64,000 nucleotides of DNA. Source: Serratia liquefaciens. Its GTDB lineage: Bacteria; Pseudomonadota; Gammaproteobacteria; Enterobacterales; Enterobacteriaceae. Shown here piece after piece: positions 1-9,726 of the stretch. Under the pieces are notes generated by a model. The model made no database searches. It saw only the letters and a list, made by a program, of their open reading frames with translations, and had not been told where the DNA came from. Every line of letters starts with the position of its first letter. The first letter of the stretch is position 1. The position numbers were made by a program, and so were the translations under genes. The DNA lies in contig NZ_CP088930.1 in the NCBI RefSeq assembly GCF_027594825.1, forward strand, positions 1,426,001 through 1,490,000, written 5' to 3'.

Positions 1-101
1 ATCGCGTTAAATTACCCTCGTGAATATTCTATGTCAATAAATGTAAACAGTTCTTCTATTCATTATCGTGCTATAAAACCAGCAGTTTTAATTATATAAA
101 T

Positions 102-114
102 GATAAGTATTACT
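102..114 (+). promoter_or_regulatory. Fur-like box upstream of fepB
   Basis: The sequence GATAAGTATTACT matches the 6-1-6 Fur core GATAATnATTATC at most positions and lies about 25 bases before the fepB start. Iron-repressed transcription is expected for this family. The left half of the window edge (1-100) is AT-rich and probably holds the divergent promoter of a gene outside the window. Confidence 0.45.
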
Positions 115-137
115 ATTTAACTTCTAAGGAATGCTTT

Positions 138-1097
138 ATGAAGAAGAACCTGTTCTTCGGCTTCGCGCTGTTTGGCCTGCTGGCCATGGGTGCAGCCCAG
201 GCAGCAGATGCCGGTTGGCCGCGCAAAATCGAAACTTCACACGGCGTGATCACCTTGCAGCAGCCCCCTGCCCGCATCGTTTCCACCAGCGTTACCGTCA
301 CCGGCACCCTGCTGGCGATTGATGCGCCAGTGATCGCCAGCGGTGCCACCACGCCCGGCAGCCGTCTGGCGGACTCACAAGGTTTCTTCCACCAATGGAG
401 CGCTATCGCGGCACAGCGCGGCGTAAAGCGCCTGTACATTGGTGAACCCAACGCAGAAGCCATTGCCGGTGAAGCGCCCGACCTGATCATCATCTCCGCT
501 ACCGGCGCCGACTCCGCCGTGCGCCTGTACGATCAGCTGTCCGCCATTGCCCCGGTGCTGGTGGTCAATTACGACGACAAAAGCTGGCAGGCGCTGGCGA
601 TCGAGCTGGGCCAGGCCACCGGACACGAAGCCAGGGCGCAAAAAATCGTTGATGATTTCGATAGCCGCGAAAAGTCGCTTAAGCAGCGCATGACGCTGCC
701 GGAACAACCGACCTCCGCCCTGGTCTTCAGCGCCGACGGCAAATCAGCCAACCTGTGGACCGCCGAATCTTCCCAGGGGCAAATGCTCAAGCAGTTGGGC
801 TTCACCCTGGCGGTTCCGTCAGACAAGCTGAACAACAGCCGCAGCATGGGAATGCGCAAAGATATCATTCAGCTCGCCGGGGAAAACCTGGCAGAAGGTC
901 TGAACGGCCAGACGCTGATGCTGTTTGCCAACAACGACAGCGACGCACAGCGACTGATGGCCAATCCTTTCCTCGCGCACCTGCCGGCGGTACAACACAA
1001 GCGGGTTTATGCGCTGGGCAATGACACCTTCCGACTGGACTATTACAGCGCCAGCAACCTGCTGACGCTGTTGGAAAAACAGTTTATTTCTCAGTAG
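138..1097 (+). CDS. fepB: Ferric-enterobactin periplasmic binding protein FepB
   Basis: A 319-residue binding protein that captures ferric catecholate siderophore in the periplasm and hands it to the FepDG permease. A signal peptide ends near residue 22 (hydrophobic core, then AQA|AD), followed by a class III (FepB/BtuF-type) binding fold. An AAGGAATG stretch precedes the ATG. In E. coli fepB is divergent from entCEBA, so those genes may lie just left of the window. The 3' end overlaps the convergent entS by 14 bases. The assignment rests on similarity to FepB and on the surrounding fep/ent genes. Confidence 0.93.
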   Translation: MKKNLFFGFALFGLLAMGAAQAADAGWPRKIETSHGVITLQQPPARIVSTSVTVTGTLLAIDAPVIASGATTPGSRLADSQGFFHQWSAIAAQRGVKRLYIGEPNAEAIAGEAPDLIIISATGADSAVRLYDQLSAIAPVLVVNYDDKSWQALAIELGQATGHEARAQKIVDDFDSREKSLKQRMTLPEQPTSALVFSADGKSANLWTAESSQGQMLKQLGFTLAVPSDKLNNSRSMGMRKDIIQLAGENLAEGLNGQTLMLFANNDSDAQRLMANPFLAHLPAVQHKRVYALGNDTFRLDYYSASNLLTLLEKQFISQ

Positions 1098-2352
1098 TTC
1101 CCGCGGCGGGCTGGAGATCGCTTTCCTGCCCGCCAAGGCTCACCTGACGCAGCCCTTTCATCGCGAACGCCAGCACCACACCCAGTATCGCCACGCCAAA
1201 ACCGAAGCTGGTAGAAGTCATGGCCGGCAGCATAAACGCCCCCATCGCCCCCAGCAGCAGGGCACCCAATGCGTCCCCCACCACGTTTTGCGCCGTCCAC
1301 AGGCCATTAATGCGCCCCAGGAAAGCATCCGGCGTCAGGTTCTGAATCAGCCCGTACTGCAGCAAGGAGTTCAATGCGCTCAGGTAGCCAAACACCACCA
1401 GGAAGAACAGTGCCAGTCCGTACCAGGGCATCAGACCGAACAGGCCGATAGCGACAAACGCGCCGATCGCCGTCATCAGCATCATCCAACCCGGTCGCGC
1501 CACGTGCGCCACACGGCCACTGGTGAAGGCGCCAATTGCCGCGCCCAGCGGCACGGCGGAATACATAAAGCCCAGCTGCGCCGCACTGACCTGCCACATG
1601 CCGGACATCGCCGGGTACAGCACTCGCACCGCGCTGGCCATGGTCAGCAACGCGCCGATCAGCGCCACCATGCCAATCACCCGGTTACGAAACAGGAAGC
1701 CAAAACCCCCGGCCAGTGCGCGCAACGGATGCTCGCGTGGCTGAGGTGGCGGCAACAGCTGCGGCAGCTGCAGCAAAGGGATCAACGTCAGCAAGGTGCC
1801 GAACGCCGCCAAAGCGTAGTTCCACGTTACGCCGGCGTTGGCAATCACCAACCCGCCGATCGCCGGGGAAAGAATGGAGCCAAAACGTACCGTCAGCATG
1901 CTGATGGCACCGGCCTGAACGATATTTTCACGCCCGACCAGCGCAGGCGTCGCCGCCAGTAACGCCGTCACGCCCACCGCCCCGAAGAACCCGTCCCAAA
2001 CCGCCAGCAGATAAATCAGCGTCAAGGAGGGCGCAGGCAAGGCGGCATTAAGGCACAGGCCGATAAAGCCAATGCCACAGGTGGAACGAGCGAAGAGGAT
2101 CAGACGGCGACGCTCATAGCGGTCGGCCAGTACGCCCCCCATCAGCAAGCCGGCAAACATGCCGCTGCCAGCCAGCGTCACGGACAACCCGACCAGCAGC
2201 GTCGACCCGGTCAGGGTCTGGATCTGTACCGGGATTGCAATGGCCATCAGCCCGAGCGCTAAAATGGAAATAAAACGCGCGCAGAACACAGCGCGAAAGG
2301 CGCTATTGGTCTTAAGCAGGCCAAAATCAAGCAAAATAGAGGGCTTACTCAT
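1084..2352 (-). CDS. entS: Enterobactin exporter EntS (MFS)
   Basis: A major facilitator superfamily exporter of about 422 residues that moves newly made enterobactin across the inner membrane. The N-terminal region around [11 protein letters not shown] and the loop motif [12 protein letters not shown] are typical of EntS, and about twelve hydrophobic segments are visible. I chose the ATG at 2352, preceded by GAGAAAG, which aligns with the E. coli start; an upstream in-frame codon at 2400 would add 16 unlikely residues. It is divergent from fepD across a Fur-like box and ends tail to tail with fepB. Confidence 0.93.
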   Translation of the reverse strand: MSKPSILLDFGLLKTNSAFRAVFCARFISILALGLMAIAIPVQIQTLTGSTLLVGLSVTLAGSGMFAGLLMGGVLADRYERRRLILFARSTCGIGFIGLCLNAALPAPSLTLIYLLAVWDGFFGAVGVTALLAATPALVGRENIVQAGAISMLTVRFGSILSPAIGGLVIANAGVTWNYALAAFGTLLTLIPLLQLPQLLPPPQPREHPLRALAGGFGFLFRNRVIGMVALIGALLTMASAVRVLYPAMSGMWQVSAAQLGFMYSAVPLGAAIGAFTSGRVAHVARPGWMMLMTAIGAFVAIGLFGLMPWYGLALFFLVVFGYLSALNSLLQYGLIQNLTPDAFLGRINGLWTAQNVVGDALGALLLGAMGAFMLPAMTSTSFGFGVAILGVVLAFAMKGLRQVSLGGQESDLQPAAGTTEK

Positions 2353-2439
2353 TAGCTTTCTCACCACAACTAAAGAAAAGGGGCAGCGTCTGTGCTGCAA
2401 TAGCGAAGGGACTCATGGTACCATAGATGAAAACAATCA

Positions 2440-2460
2440 ATAATGATAATAAAACTCATT
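2440..2460. promoter_or_regulatory. Fur-like box between entS and fepD
   Basis: The AT-rich divergent spacer holds AATGATAATAAAACTCATT, which carries one good Fur half (GATAAT) and a degenerate second half. It could control both entS and fepDGC, as the E. coli entS-fepD spacer does. This was judged by eye only. Confidence 0.5.
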
Positions 2461-2486
2461 CATATTCAATAAAATAATGGATTGTT

Positions 2487-3560
2487 ATGTTACGGATTAC
2501 ACGCAATTGCACACCGTCCATTCCGCTGCCCAGCGACCGTCTTGCGGGTGGCACTCCCCGCTCATTTCGTCGCAAGCTGCTTGGCTTGCTGATAGCGGTT
2601 TGCGCCCTGCTGGTCGTCATGCTGCTCAGCCTGTCGCTCGGTGCCAAATCTATCCCCTTCGATACGGTTATCCAGGCGCTCAACGGCCAATGTAGCGGTG
2701 CCGACTGCACCATCATTACCAACGCCAGACTGCCGCGCACATTGGTTGGCGTGTTGGCGGGCATCGCCCTGGGCTTGTCCGGCGTCCTGATGCAAACCCT
2801 CACCCGCAATCCGCTGGCCGACCCCGGCATTCTCGGCGTTAACGCCGGCGCGGGTTTTGCCGTGGTGCTGGGCATCACTTTCTTTGGTGCCGCTCACGTC
2901 GGCGACTATCTGTGGTTCGCCTTTGCCGGCGCTATGTTTGCCGCCCTGCTGGTCGCGCTGATTGGCGCATTGGGCGGCAGCAGCCTGAACCCGGTCCGCC
3001 TGACGCTGGCCGGCGTCGCGCTGGCGGCGGTGCTGGAAGGCATGACCTCCGGTATTTCCCTGTTGAACCCGCTGGTCTTCGATCAGCTTCGTTTTTGGCA
3101 GGCCGGTTCGCTGGATATTCAAAATATGCAGGTGGTACGCACCGTCGCCCTGCCGATCCTGTTGGGCACTGCAATCACGCTGTGGATGAGCAAATCGCTG
3201 AACAGCCTGAGTATGGGCAACGAGCTAGCCACCGCGCTGGGCACCGGCATCGTCCGCACCCAGCTATTGGGACTGCTGGCGATCACCCTGCTGTGCGGTG
3301 GCGCCACCGCCGCCGTCGGCCCGATAGCCTTTGTCGGCCTGATGATGCCGCACATTGCCCGGCGGCTGGCCGGTTCCGAGCTGCACTGGATGCTGCCATG
3401 GACGTTGGTATTGACCCCGATCCTGCTATTGAGCGCCGACCTGATCGGCCGCTTCCTGGTCGCCGGCGAACTGCGCGTTTCCATCGTCACCGCGCTTATT
3501 GGCGCACCGCTGCTGATCATGCTGGTTCGTCAACGCCATATGTTCAGGAGGCAGCGCTAA
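2487..3560 (+). CDS. fepD: Ferric-enterobactin ABC permease FepD
   Basis: A 357-residue FecCD-family permease subunit that forms the inner-membrane channel with FepG. Typical motifs are visible: RLPRTLVGVLAG near residue 80, LTRNPLADPGILGVNAGAG in the coupling region, and GPIAFVGLMMPHIAR near residue 285. About nine to ten membrane segments fit. The N-terminus is longer and more polar than usual and the ribosome site at the 2487 ATG is weak, so the true start could be further in. Its stop shares a base with the fepG start (TAATG). Confidence 0.93.
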   Translation: MLRITRNCTPSIPLPSDRLAGGTPRSFRRKLLGLLIAVCALLVVMLLSLSLGAKSIPFDTVIQALNGQCSGADCTIITNARLPRTLVGVLAGIALGLSGVLMQTLTRNPLADPGILGVNAGAGFAVVLGITFFGAAHVGDYLWFAFAGAMFAALLVALIGALGGSSLNPVRLTLAGVALAAVLEGMTSGISLLNPLVFDQLRFWQAGSLDIQNMQVVRTVALPILLGTAITLWMSKSLNSLSMGNELATALGTGIVRTQLLGLLAITLLCGGATAAVGPIAFVGLMMPHIARRLAGSELHWMLPWTLVLTPILLLSADLIGRFLVAGELRVSIVTALIGAPLLIMLVRQRHMFRRQR

Positions 3561-4585
3561 TGTCGATGTCCGCAGCCCGCCAAATGGCCAACCACAAAAT
3601 GCGCGCCCTGTCGCGACCGGCGCTAACCGCGTTACTGCTATTGCTTGCCGCCCTGGCGCTGGCTATTTATGCCCTGGGTTCAGGCGCTCTTTCGCTCAGC
3701 GCCCTGCAGGTGATCGACGCCTTGCGCGGTGAAGGCCCGGCCAACCTGGCGGTGATCGTCACCCAGTGGCGCTTGCCACGCGTGGTAATGGCACTGTTGT
3801 TGGGCGCAGCGCTCGGCATCAGCGGTGCCATCTTCCAATCGCTGCTGCGCAACCCGCTGGGCAGCCCCGACGTCATCGGTTTTAATACCGGCGCTTACAG
3901 CGGCGTGCTGGTGGCAATAGTGCTGTTTAACGGCGGCGTTTTCGGCATTACCTCCGGGGCGCTGGCCGGAGGCCTATTGACCGCCTCGCTGATTTATCTG
4001 CTGGCATGGCGCAACGGCGTTGAGTCATTCCGCTTGATTATCGTCGGTATCGCCGTGCGCGCTCTGCTGGTGGCCGGTAATACCTGGCTGATCATCAGCG
4101 CCTCACTGGAGTCCGCCATGACCGCCGGGTTGTGGAGCGCCGGGTCGCTCAACGGCGTGACCTGGGCAAAAAGTTTGCCGGTGCTGGCGGTGATTGCGCT
4201 GTGCTGCCTGTTGCTGCTGATGCTGGCCCGCCGCATGCGGCTGCTGGAAATGGGTGATGACACCGCCTGCGCGCTCGGCGTACCGGTGGAGCGCTCACGG
4301 GTGCTGCTGTTATTGGTCGGCGTCACGCTGACTGCCGCCGCCACCGCCGTAGCCGGACCCATCTCCTTTATTGCGCTGGTGGCCCCCCAGATTGCACGAC
4401 GCCTGTGCGCCAACCGCAGCGTCCTGTTGCTGACATCCCTGACGGGGGCCCTGTTACTGCTGCTCGCCGATGTCGCAGCGCAACGCCTGTTTATGCCTTA
4501 TCAGTTGCCGGTCGGGGTATTGACCGTCAGCCTGGGCGGCATTTATCTGATTTGGCTATTAATCCGTGAGTCACGAAAAAAATGA
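3560..4585 (+). CDS. fepG: Ferric-enterobactin ABC permease FepG
   Basis: A 341-residue partner permease of FepD in the FecCD family. LRNPLGSPDVIGFNTGAYSG and GPISFIALVAPQIARRL are the family's coupling and C-terminal motifs. GGAGG lies nine bases before the ATG at 3560, which overlaps the fepD stop (TAATG). A longer open frame reaches back to 2912 inside fepD, but that part is out of frame with fepD and has no family similarity. The end overlaps fepC by four bases (ATGA), so fepDGC is a translationally coupled operon. Confidence 0.93.
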   Translation: MSMSAARQMANHKMRALSRPALTALLLLLAALALAIYALGSGALSLSALQVIDALRGEGPANLAVIVTQWRLPRVVMALLLGAALGISGAIFQSLLRNPLGSPDVIGFNTGAYSGVLVAIVLFNGGVFGITSGALAGGLLTASLIYLLAWRNGVESFRLIIVGIAVRALLVAGNTWLIISASLESAMTAGLWSAGSLNGVTWAKSLPVLAVIALCCLLLLMLARRMRLLEMGDDTACALGVPVERSRVLLLLVGVTLTAAATAVAGPISFIALVAPQIARRLCANRSVLLLTSLTGALLLLLADVAAQRLFMPYQLPVGVLTVSLGGIYLIWLLIRESRKK

Positions 4586-5382
4586 ATGCTGAACCTTTGC
4601 AGCCCGCGCCGTTACGCGCCGAAAACCTGACGCTCGGCTATGACAAAAAAATCGTCGCGCGCGACCTGTCCGTTTCTATTCCGCACGGCGAACTGACGGT
4701 CATTATCGGGCCGAATGCCTGCGGTAAATCGACCTTGCTGCGCACCCTCAGCCGCCTGATGCAACCGCAGGCCGGGGCTATCTGGCTCAACGGCAAACAC
4801 ATTAGCGACTATGCCACCAAAGAGGTGGCGCGCCAGTTGGGGCTGCTGCCGCAAAGCTCGACCGCGCCGGGTGACATTACCGTGTTTGATCTGGTGGCAC
4901 GCGGCCGCTATCCGCATCAGCGTCTGTTCAGCCGCTGGCGCGAGGAAGACCAACAGGCGGTCGAACAGGCCATGCGCTCCACCGGCGTGTTTGAACTGGC
5001 TGAACAGCCGGTTGATACGCTCTCCGGCGGACAGCGTCAACGGGTCTGGATTGCCATGGTATTGGCGCAGCAAACGCCGCTGCTGCTGTTGGATGAGCCG
5101 ACCACCTGGCTGGATATCAGCCATCAGATCGACTTGCTGGAGCTGATGCGTCAGCTAAACCGTGAAAACGGCCATACGCTGGTGGTGGTGCTGCACGACC
5201 TTAATCACGCCTGCCGTTACGCCACCCATCTGATTGCCATGCGCGACGGCAAGGTGGTGGCCGAGGGGGCACCGAAGGATATTGTGACGCCGGAATTGAT
5301 CGAAAAGGTCTACGGCCTGCGCTGCATGATCATTGACGATCCCGTCTCGCACACGCCGTTGGTAGTGCCGCTGGGTAAGTAA
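4582..5382 (+). CDS. fepC: Ferric-enterobactin ABC ATPase FepC
   Basis: A 266-residue ATPase powering FepDG. It has a Walker A (GPNACGKST, near residue 44), a signature motif (LSGGQRQRVWIAM, near 148), a Walker B (LLLLDEPTTWLD) and a switch histidine (VVLHDLNHA). The length is normal for the FepC/FhuC/BtuD group. It is the last gene of fepDGC and is convergent with entF across an ERIC element that may help end transcription. Confidence 0.94.
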   Translation: MNAEPLQPAPLRAENLTLGYDKKIVARDLSVSIPHGELTVIIGPNACGKSTLLRTLSRLMQPQAGAIWLNGKHISDYATKEVARQLGLLPQSSTAPGDITVFDLVARGRYPHQRLFSRWREEDQQAVEQAMRSTGVFELAEQPVDTLSGGQRQRVWIAMVLAQQTPLLLLDEPTTWLDISHQIDLLELMRQLNRENGHTLVVVLHDLNHACRYATHLIAMRDGKVVAEGAPKDIVTPELIEKVYGLRCMIIDDPVSHTPLVVPLGK

Positions 5383-5417
5383 GACAACACATCAGAGTCC
5401 TAAGTATATTATCAAGT

Positions 5418-5545
5418 TATACCCTATGGATTTCACGTTGCAGCTAGGCGCCCAGCTCACTCATCCCCAGGCGCTTACTTCAGTAAGTAACTGGGGTGAG
5501 TGAGTGCAGGTAACAACGCTGCAGCTTGAAATACGACGGGTATTA
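5418..5545. repeat. ERIC element between fepC and entF
   Basis: A palindromic intergenic element of about 127 bases. Its centre has the diagnostic ERIC inverted repeat, with CATCCCCAGGCGCTTACTT on one arm and AAGTAACTGGGGTGAG on the other. Terminal sequences are ATACCC and GGGTAT. A second copy lies at 52149-52273. The boundary falls on the entF stop codon (5543-5545). ERIC elements are known in enterobacteria, usually in transcribed spacers. Confidence 0.9.
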
Positions 5546-8500
5546 CAACGCTCGAAGTATGCGGTTCAACAACGGTCCTAATACCTTGAACGACGTTGGT
5601 GAAACGATATCCACGTGCGCGCAGTCCAGTTCATGAACCTGTAGCGCATCTACATACTGCGACCAGGTCTGCTGAACATCCATCCCTTCCTGCAACGTCT
5701 GACGCGCGACAAACAGCGTCGCCTGCCCTTTGAAATTTGCCGTGTGGGTGGCGGAAAGCAGACGAACCGAATCGGCATAGTTGGCTTCGATATTATCGAA
5801 CATCGCCACGCGGGTTTCGCCCAACGCCGGATCCAGCGCATCCTCAGACACCGCCAGGAACTGCTGACGTTCGCGCTGAACCTCTTTCAACACGTTGTCA
5901 TCCAGCATGACGTCCCAGTTTTGCGTTTCCGGCGGATAGGTATCCAGCAACCCAAGGAAAGCCACTTCTTCGCCCCGCGCCTGTAGTCGCGCGGCGATGC
6001 CCTGCGCCAGCGTGCCTCCCAGCGAGTAGCCGATAAAGTGGTATGGGCCCTTAGGCTGCACCTGCAAGACCGTCTCCAGATGCGCGTCGCACACCTGATC
6101 CATATTCTCGCTGAGCGCCAGCGGGCCATCCGGCCGTGGCGACTGAATACCTACCAGCGACCAATGCTGATCGATGTAACGCGGCAGCACGCTGAACTGC
6201 CAGGAGAAACCGGAAGCCGGATGCAGGCAGAACAGCGTTGGCCCTTCGGTGGTGCGCAGCGGCAGAACGCTGTCAAAACCGGTTTTGTCAGCTTCTTCCT
6301 GAGTGCGTTCCTCAGCCAACAGCTGCGCCAGCTGTTCCACGCGGGAAGCCACCATCACCTGCCCTACCGACACCGCCTTGCCCAGCTCACGCCGCAGCTC
6401 CGCCGCCAAGCGCATCGCCAGCAACGAGTGCCCGCCGAGGGCAAAGAAGTCATCGTCGGCAAACACGGTTTCGCGTTGCAGCAGACGAGCGAACACGGCC
6501 GCGATCGCCGTTTCCAGCCCCGCTTGCGGTTCACGTCCTGCGGCGCGGGTTGCGCCTTGCGGCTGCGGCAACGCTTTACGATCCAGCTTGCCATTGGCGC
6601 TCAGCGGCAACGCCTCCATCTCGACCAGTGCCACCGGCACCATATGCGGCGGCAGGCGATCGGCCAATGCAGCACGCAGGACGTCCAGATCAAGGCGGAC
6701 ACCGGGCTGGGCCACCAGATAACCCACCAGTTGACGGGCATCGCCACCGCCAGGATCGGTTGGCGTATTTTCCAGCACCAGCGCATGAGTCACCGCCTGT
6801 TTGATGCCTGGCAGCGACAGCAAGGCATGATCGATTTCACTCAATTCAATGCGTTGCCCACGAATTTTTAACTGATCGTCGCTGCGGCCAAGGTATTCCA
6901 CCTCGCCTCCCGGCAACCAACGGGCGACGTCACCCGTGCGGTACATCCGCCCGCCATCGCCCTCAGGATCGGCGACAAAGCGGCTGGCGGTCAGTTCAGG
7001 TCGCCCCAGATAACCCTGCGCCAGTTGGACGCCGGTAAGATACAAATCACCGGCCACGCCTGGCGGTACTGGCCGCAGCCGCGCATCGAGGATGCGCAAA
7101 CCGGTATTCCAAACCGGCAAACCGATAGGCACGTTGGCGCCAGTAACGGCAGCCAAGGCTTCGCCCCAGGCTGGATGCCAGCTGACGTCCACCGCCGCTT
7201 CGGTCGGCCCGTAGAGGTTATGCAGCGGTACCGCAGTGCGGCTTTGCCACAGTCGGCACAACTCCGCCGGTAAGGCTTCGCCGCTGCAAAATACCTGGCG
7301 TAACGGCGCGCAGCACGCTACCGCCTGAGGGCTGTCCAGCGCGCTGACAAAGGCCGCCAGCATCGAAGGAACAAAGTGCATGGTGGTGACGCGGTGTTGA
7401 TCAACCAGCTGCAGCAGCTGTTCCGGATCGCGGTGCGCTTCAGGCGGGGCCATCACCAACCGGGCACCCACCATCAGCGGCCAGAAAAATTCCCATACCG
7501 AAACGTCAAAGCTGCAAGGCGTTTTCTGCAACACCACATCGCCCGCCGCCATCGGATACTGATGCTGCATCCACAGTAAACGGTTGACGATCGCCTGATG
7601 CCCCACCAACACGCCTTTCGGTCGCCCGGTCGAACCGGAGGTAAAGATAATGTAGGCCGGGTGATGCGGCGTAGGCCCGTTGAGCGTGACGTTGGCTGCG
7701 CTGTCTTTCGGCAACGGCGCGTCATACAGCAAGATCTCGCCCTTGCCGGCAAAGCGTGCCTGCTGGGTCGGTTCGGTGATAATCAGGCGCGGCGCAGCGT
7801 CTTCCAGCATCATGCCAAGGCGCTCGTCAGGGTAACCGGTGTCCAGCGGCAAATAGGCCGCCCCGGCTTCGACAATGGCCATTAACGCCAGCGACAAAAA
7901 GACCGAGCGCGGCAAGGCGACGGCGACGATATCACCGGGCTGTACGCCCTGTTCCGTCAACTGACGCGCCAGCGCGGCAACCTGTTCACGAGTTTCGCGA
8001 TAGGTAAATTGGTATTGCGCATCGGCCAGCGCCGGGGCATCAGGCGTTTTTTGCGCCTGTTCAGCCAGCAGGCCGGAAAGGGTTTGCGCCGGCACCGGAT
8101 GTGCCGTGTCGTTAACACGGGCCAACAGTTGGCAGTCTTGCTCGGTGAGTAAATCGGCGTCACCGATCGGCATTTGTGGCTGTGCGGCAAACTGGCGCAG
8201 CAGCAGGGGCAGACGTTGCAGATGCGCCGCCAGCTCATCACGCTGATAACGCTCGGCATTGGCCAGCAGATCGACCTTCAGCGTACCGGCTTCATCGAGG
8301 TACAGTGCGATCTCCAGATCGCGCACCGGGCCGGAGGCCAGCTCATGGGTGATGCCTTCGATACCGCCGAAGTCCAACTGGAAATCGAACATCTTGAAGT
8401 TGAATACGGTGCCGTACAGCGGCTGGGCATCGCCAATCCGCCCCAAATCGCGCTGCACCTGCTCCGCCTCGTAGCGCTGATGGCGACGAACGATTTTCAA

Positions 8501-9520
8501 CTCGCGACCGATATTGCCGGCGACCTCGCTCAGCGTCGCCTGAGGGGCGAGGTGCATTTCGATCGGCAAGACGTTAATCACCGGTCCGTTGGCGCACAGG
8601 GCGGCCGAACCGGTACGGCGCATAAAGATAAAACCGGCGCTGAAGCTGGCATGCCCGCTCAGGCGAGAAACCCAAAGCGCCACCAGCGCCAGCGCCATAT
8701 CCGCGACGCTGAACTGCTGCTGACCGGCGTTCACCAGCTGAGTGAAGTCTTGGCGATCGCACAGCTGCGATAAACGGTGAATTCGGGTGGTTGGCGTCTG
8801 GCCGGCCAGCGGCTGCGGGCAAAGGGTGGCCGGCGTCGGCAACTGCTGCGCCTTATTCAACCAGAAGGCGGCATCGCGCTGACAAGTGGGCGACTGCGCG
8901 TAGCGTTGATATTCCTCGACCACGTCGCTGAATGCGCTAAAAGGCGTCGGGCCCGGCCGCTCATTGTGCAACGTCCGGGTGTAAATATGGGCAATTCTGC
9001 GAGCAATGGCGGTGAAACTGAAGCCATCCACCAGGATATGGTGATAACGCTGATACCAAAACCAGCGCTGCTCCGACAGGCGGATCAGCATATGACGATA
9101 CAACGCATTGCCGCTGCCAATGCGCAGATCGCCGGACATATCCAGTTCCATGAGGGCACGCGCCGCCGCAGCGGCATCCGGAGACTCGCTGAGATCGATC
9201 AGTTCCACCGGCAGGACTGCCAGCGCGGGATCATGCCACTGCATCGGCACGCCATCACGCTCTTCAAAGCGGAATTGCAGGGTGTCCACTTCGGACAGCC
9301 CCTGCTCAATCGCCCGCAGCAGGCACGCCTGATCCAACGGGCCGTTCAACTCAATATAGTGGGAAACCGCATAAGCGTTGGCATGCGGTGAAATCTGATC
9401 GGCAACCCAGATCCCGGGTTGCGCGGCGACCAACGGCAGTTCAGTGGCGAACGGCTGTTCGGTCGGTAATACGGTGCTGTCTGACAAAGTACTGACTCCT
9501 GTTATCGGTATTGGCGTCAT
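5543..9520 (-). CDS. entF: Enterobactin synthetase component F (NRPS, EntF)
   Basis: A four-domain non-ribosomal peptide synthetase of about 1325 residues that activates serine, condenses it with 2,3-dihydroxybenzoate and cyclises the product. The condensation domain has HHILVDG near residue 161. The adenylation domain has IFTSGSTGRPKG near 627. The carrier domain has FFALGGHSLLA near 1029, where the serine takes phosphopantetheine. The thioesterase has GYSLGG near 1164. I chose the ATG at 9520, which overlaps the MbtH gene stop (TGATG); a GTG at 9523 is an equal alternative. The stop lies at the edge of an ERIC element. Serine specificity is inferred from the EntF match and context. Confidence 0.94.
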   Translation of the reverse strand: MTPIPITGVSTLSDSTVLPTEQPFATELPLVAAQPGIWVADQISPHANAYAVSHYIELNGPLDQACLLRAIEQGLSEVDTLQFRFEERDGVPMQWHDPALAVLPVELIDLSESPDAAAAARALMELDMSGDLRIGSGNALYRHMLIRLSEQRWFWYQRYHHILVDGFSFTAIARRIAHIYTRTLHNERPGPTPFSAFSDVVEEYQRYAQSPTCQRDAAFWLNKAQQLPTPATLCPQPLAGQTPTTRIHRLSQLCDRQDFTQLVNAGQQQFSVADMALALVALWVSRLSGHASFSAGFIFMRRTGSAALCANGPVINVLPIEMHLAPQATLSEVAGNIGRELKIVRRHQRYEAEQVQRDLGRIGDAQPLYGTVFNFKMFDFQLDFGGIEGITHELASGPVRDLEIALYLDEAGTLKVDLLANAERYQRDELAAHLQRLPLLLRQFAAQPQMPIGDADLLTEQDCQLLARVNDTAHPVPAQTLSGLLAEQAQKTPDAPALADAQYQFTYRETREQVAALARQLTEQGVQPGDIVAVALPRSVFLSLALMAIVEAGAAYLPLDTGYPDERLGMMLEDAAPRLIITEPTQQARFAGKGEILLYDAPLPKDSAANVTLNGPTPHHPAYIIFTSGSTGRPKGVLVGHQAIVNRLLWMQHQYPMAAGDVVLQKTPCSFDVSVWEFFWPLMVGARLVMAPPEAHRDPEQLLQLVDQHRVTTMHFVPSMLAAFVSALDSPQAVACCAPLRQVFCSGEALPAELCRLWQSRTAVPLHNLYGPTEAAVDVSWHPAWGEALAAVTGANVPIGLPVWNTGLRILDARLRPVPPGVAGDLYLTGVQLAQGYLGRPELTASRFVADPEGDGGRMYRTGDVARWLPGGEVEYLGRSDDQLKIRGQRIELSEIDHALLSLPGIKQAVTHALVLENTPTDPGGGDARQLVGYLVAQPGVRLDLDVLRAALADRLPPHMVPVALVEMEALPLSANGKLDRKALPQPQGATRAAGREPQAGLETAIAAVFARLLQRETVFADDDFFALGGHSLLAMRLAAELRRELGKAVSVGQVMVASRVEQLAQLLAEERTQEEADKTGFDSVLPLRTTEGPTLFCLHPASGFSWQFSVLPRYIDQHWSLVGIQSPRPDGPLALSENMDQVCDAHLETVLQVQPKGPYHFIGYSLGGTLAQGIAARLQARGEEVAFLGLLDTYPPETQNWDVMLDDNVLKEVQRERQQFLAVSEDALDPALGETRVAMFDNIEANYADSVRLLSATHTANFKGQATLFVARQTLQEGMDVQQTWSQYVDALQVHELDCAHVDIVSPTSFKVLGPLLNRILRAL

Positions 9521-9726
9521 CACGCCTTACGCAGCGAAGCGGGCCGCATATCCTGCCAATGCTGTTCCAGCCAAATCACGCACAGCGCCCGTGCCGCCGG
9601 GCCAAACACCGGCGTCCACCCCGCCGGCACTGCGCTGAAGTCCGGCCACAGGCTGTATTGCAGTTCATCATTCTGCACAATCAGGCAGCTTTGTTGCTCG
9701 TCATCGAACGGGTTCAGAGTTTCCAT
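9520..9726 (-). CDS. ybdZ: MbtH-like NRPS partner protein
   Basis: A 68-residue MbtH-family protein that binds and stabilises the EntF adenylation domain. Family landmarks are NPFDD at residues 5-9, SLWP, PAGW and the C-terminal WxDMRP. It overlaps fes by 26 bases and entF by one, the same fes-ybdZ-entF order as E. coli, so the three genes are translationally coupled. Confidence 0.93.
   Translation of the reverse strand: METLNPFDDEQQSCLIVQNDELQYSLWPDFSAVPAGWTPVFGPAARALCVIWLEQHWQDMRPASLRKA

Noticed and set aside
2912..3559. Open frame extending fepG upstream through fepD
   Set aside because: It is a different frame of fepD with no family similarity; the TAATG junction and ribosome site at 3560 define fepG.
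6038..6871. Long plus-strand open frame opposite entF
   Set aside because: It is antisense to well-conserved NRPS domains, its composition is unlike a real protein, and it has no ribosome site.
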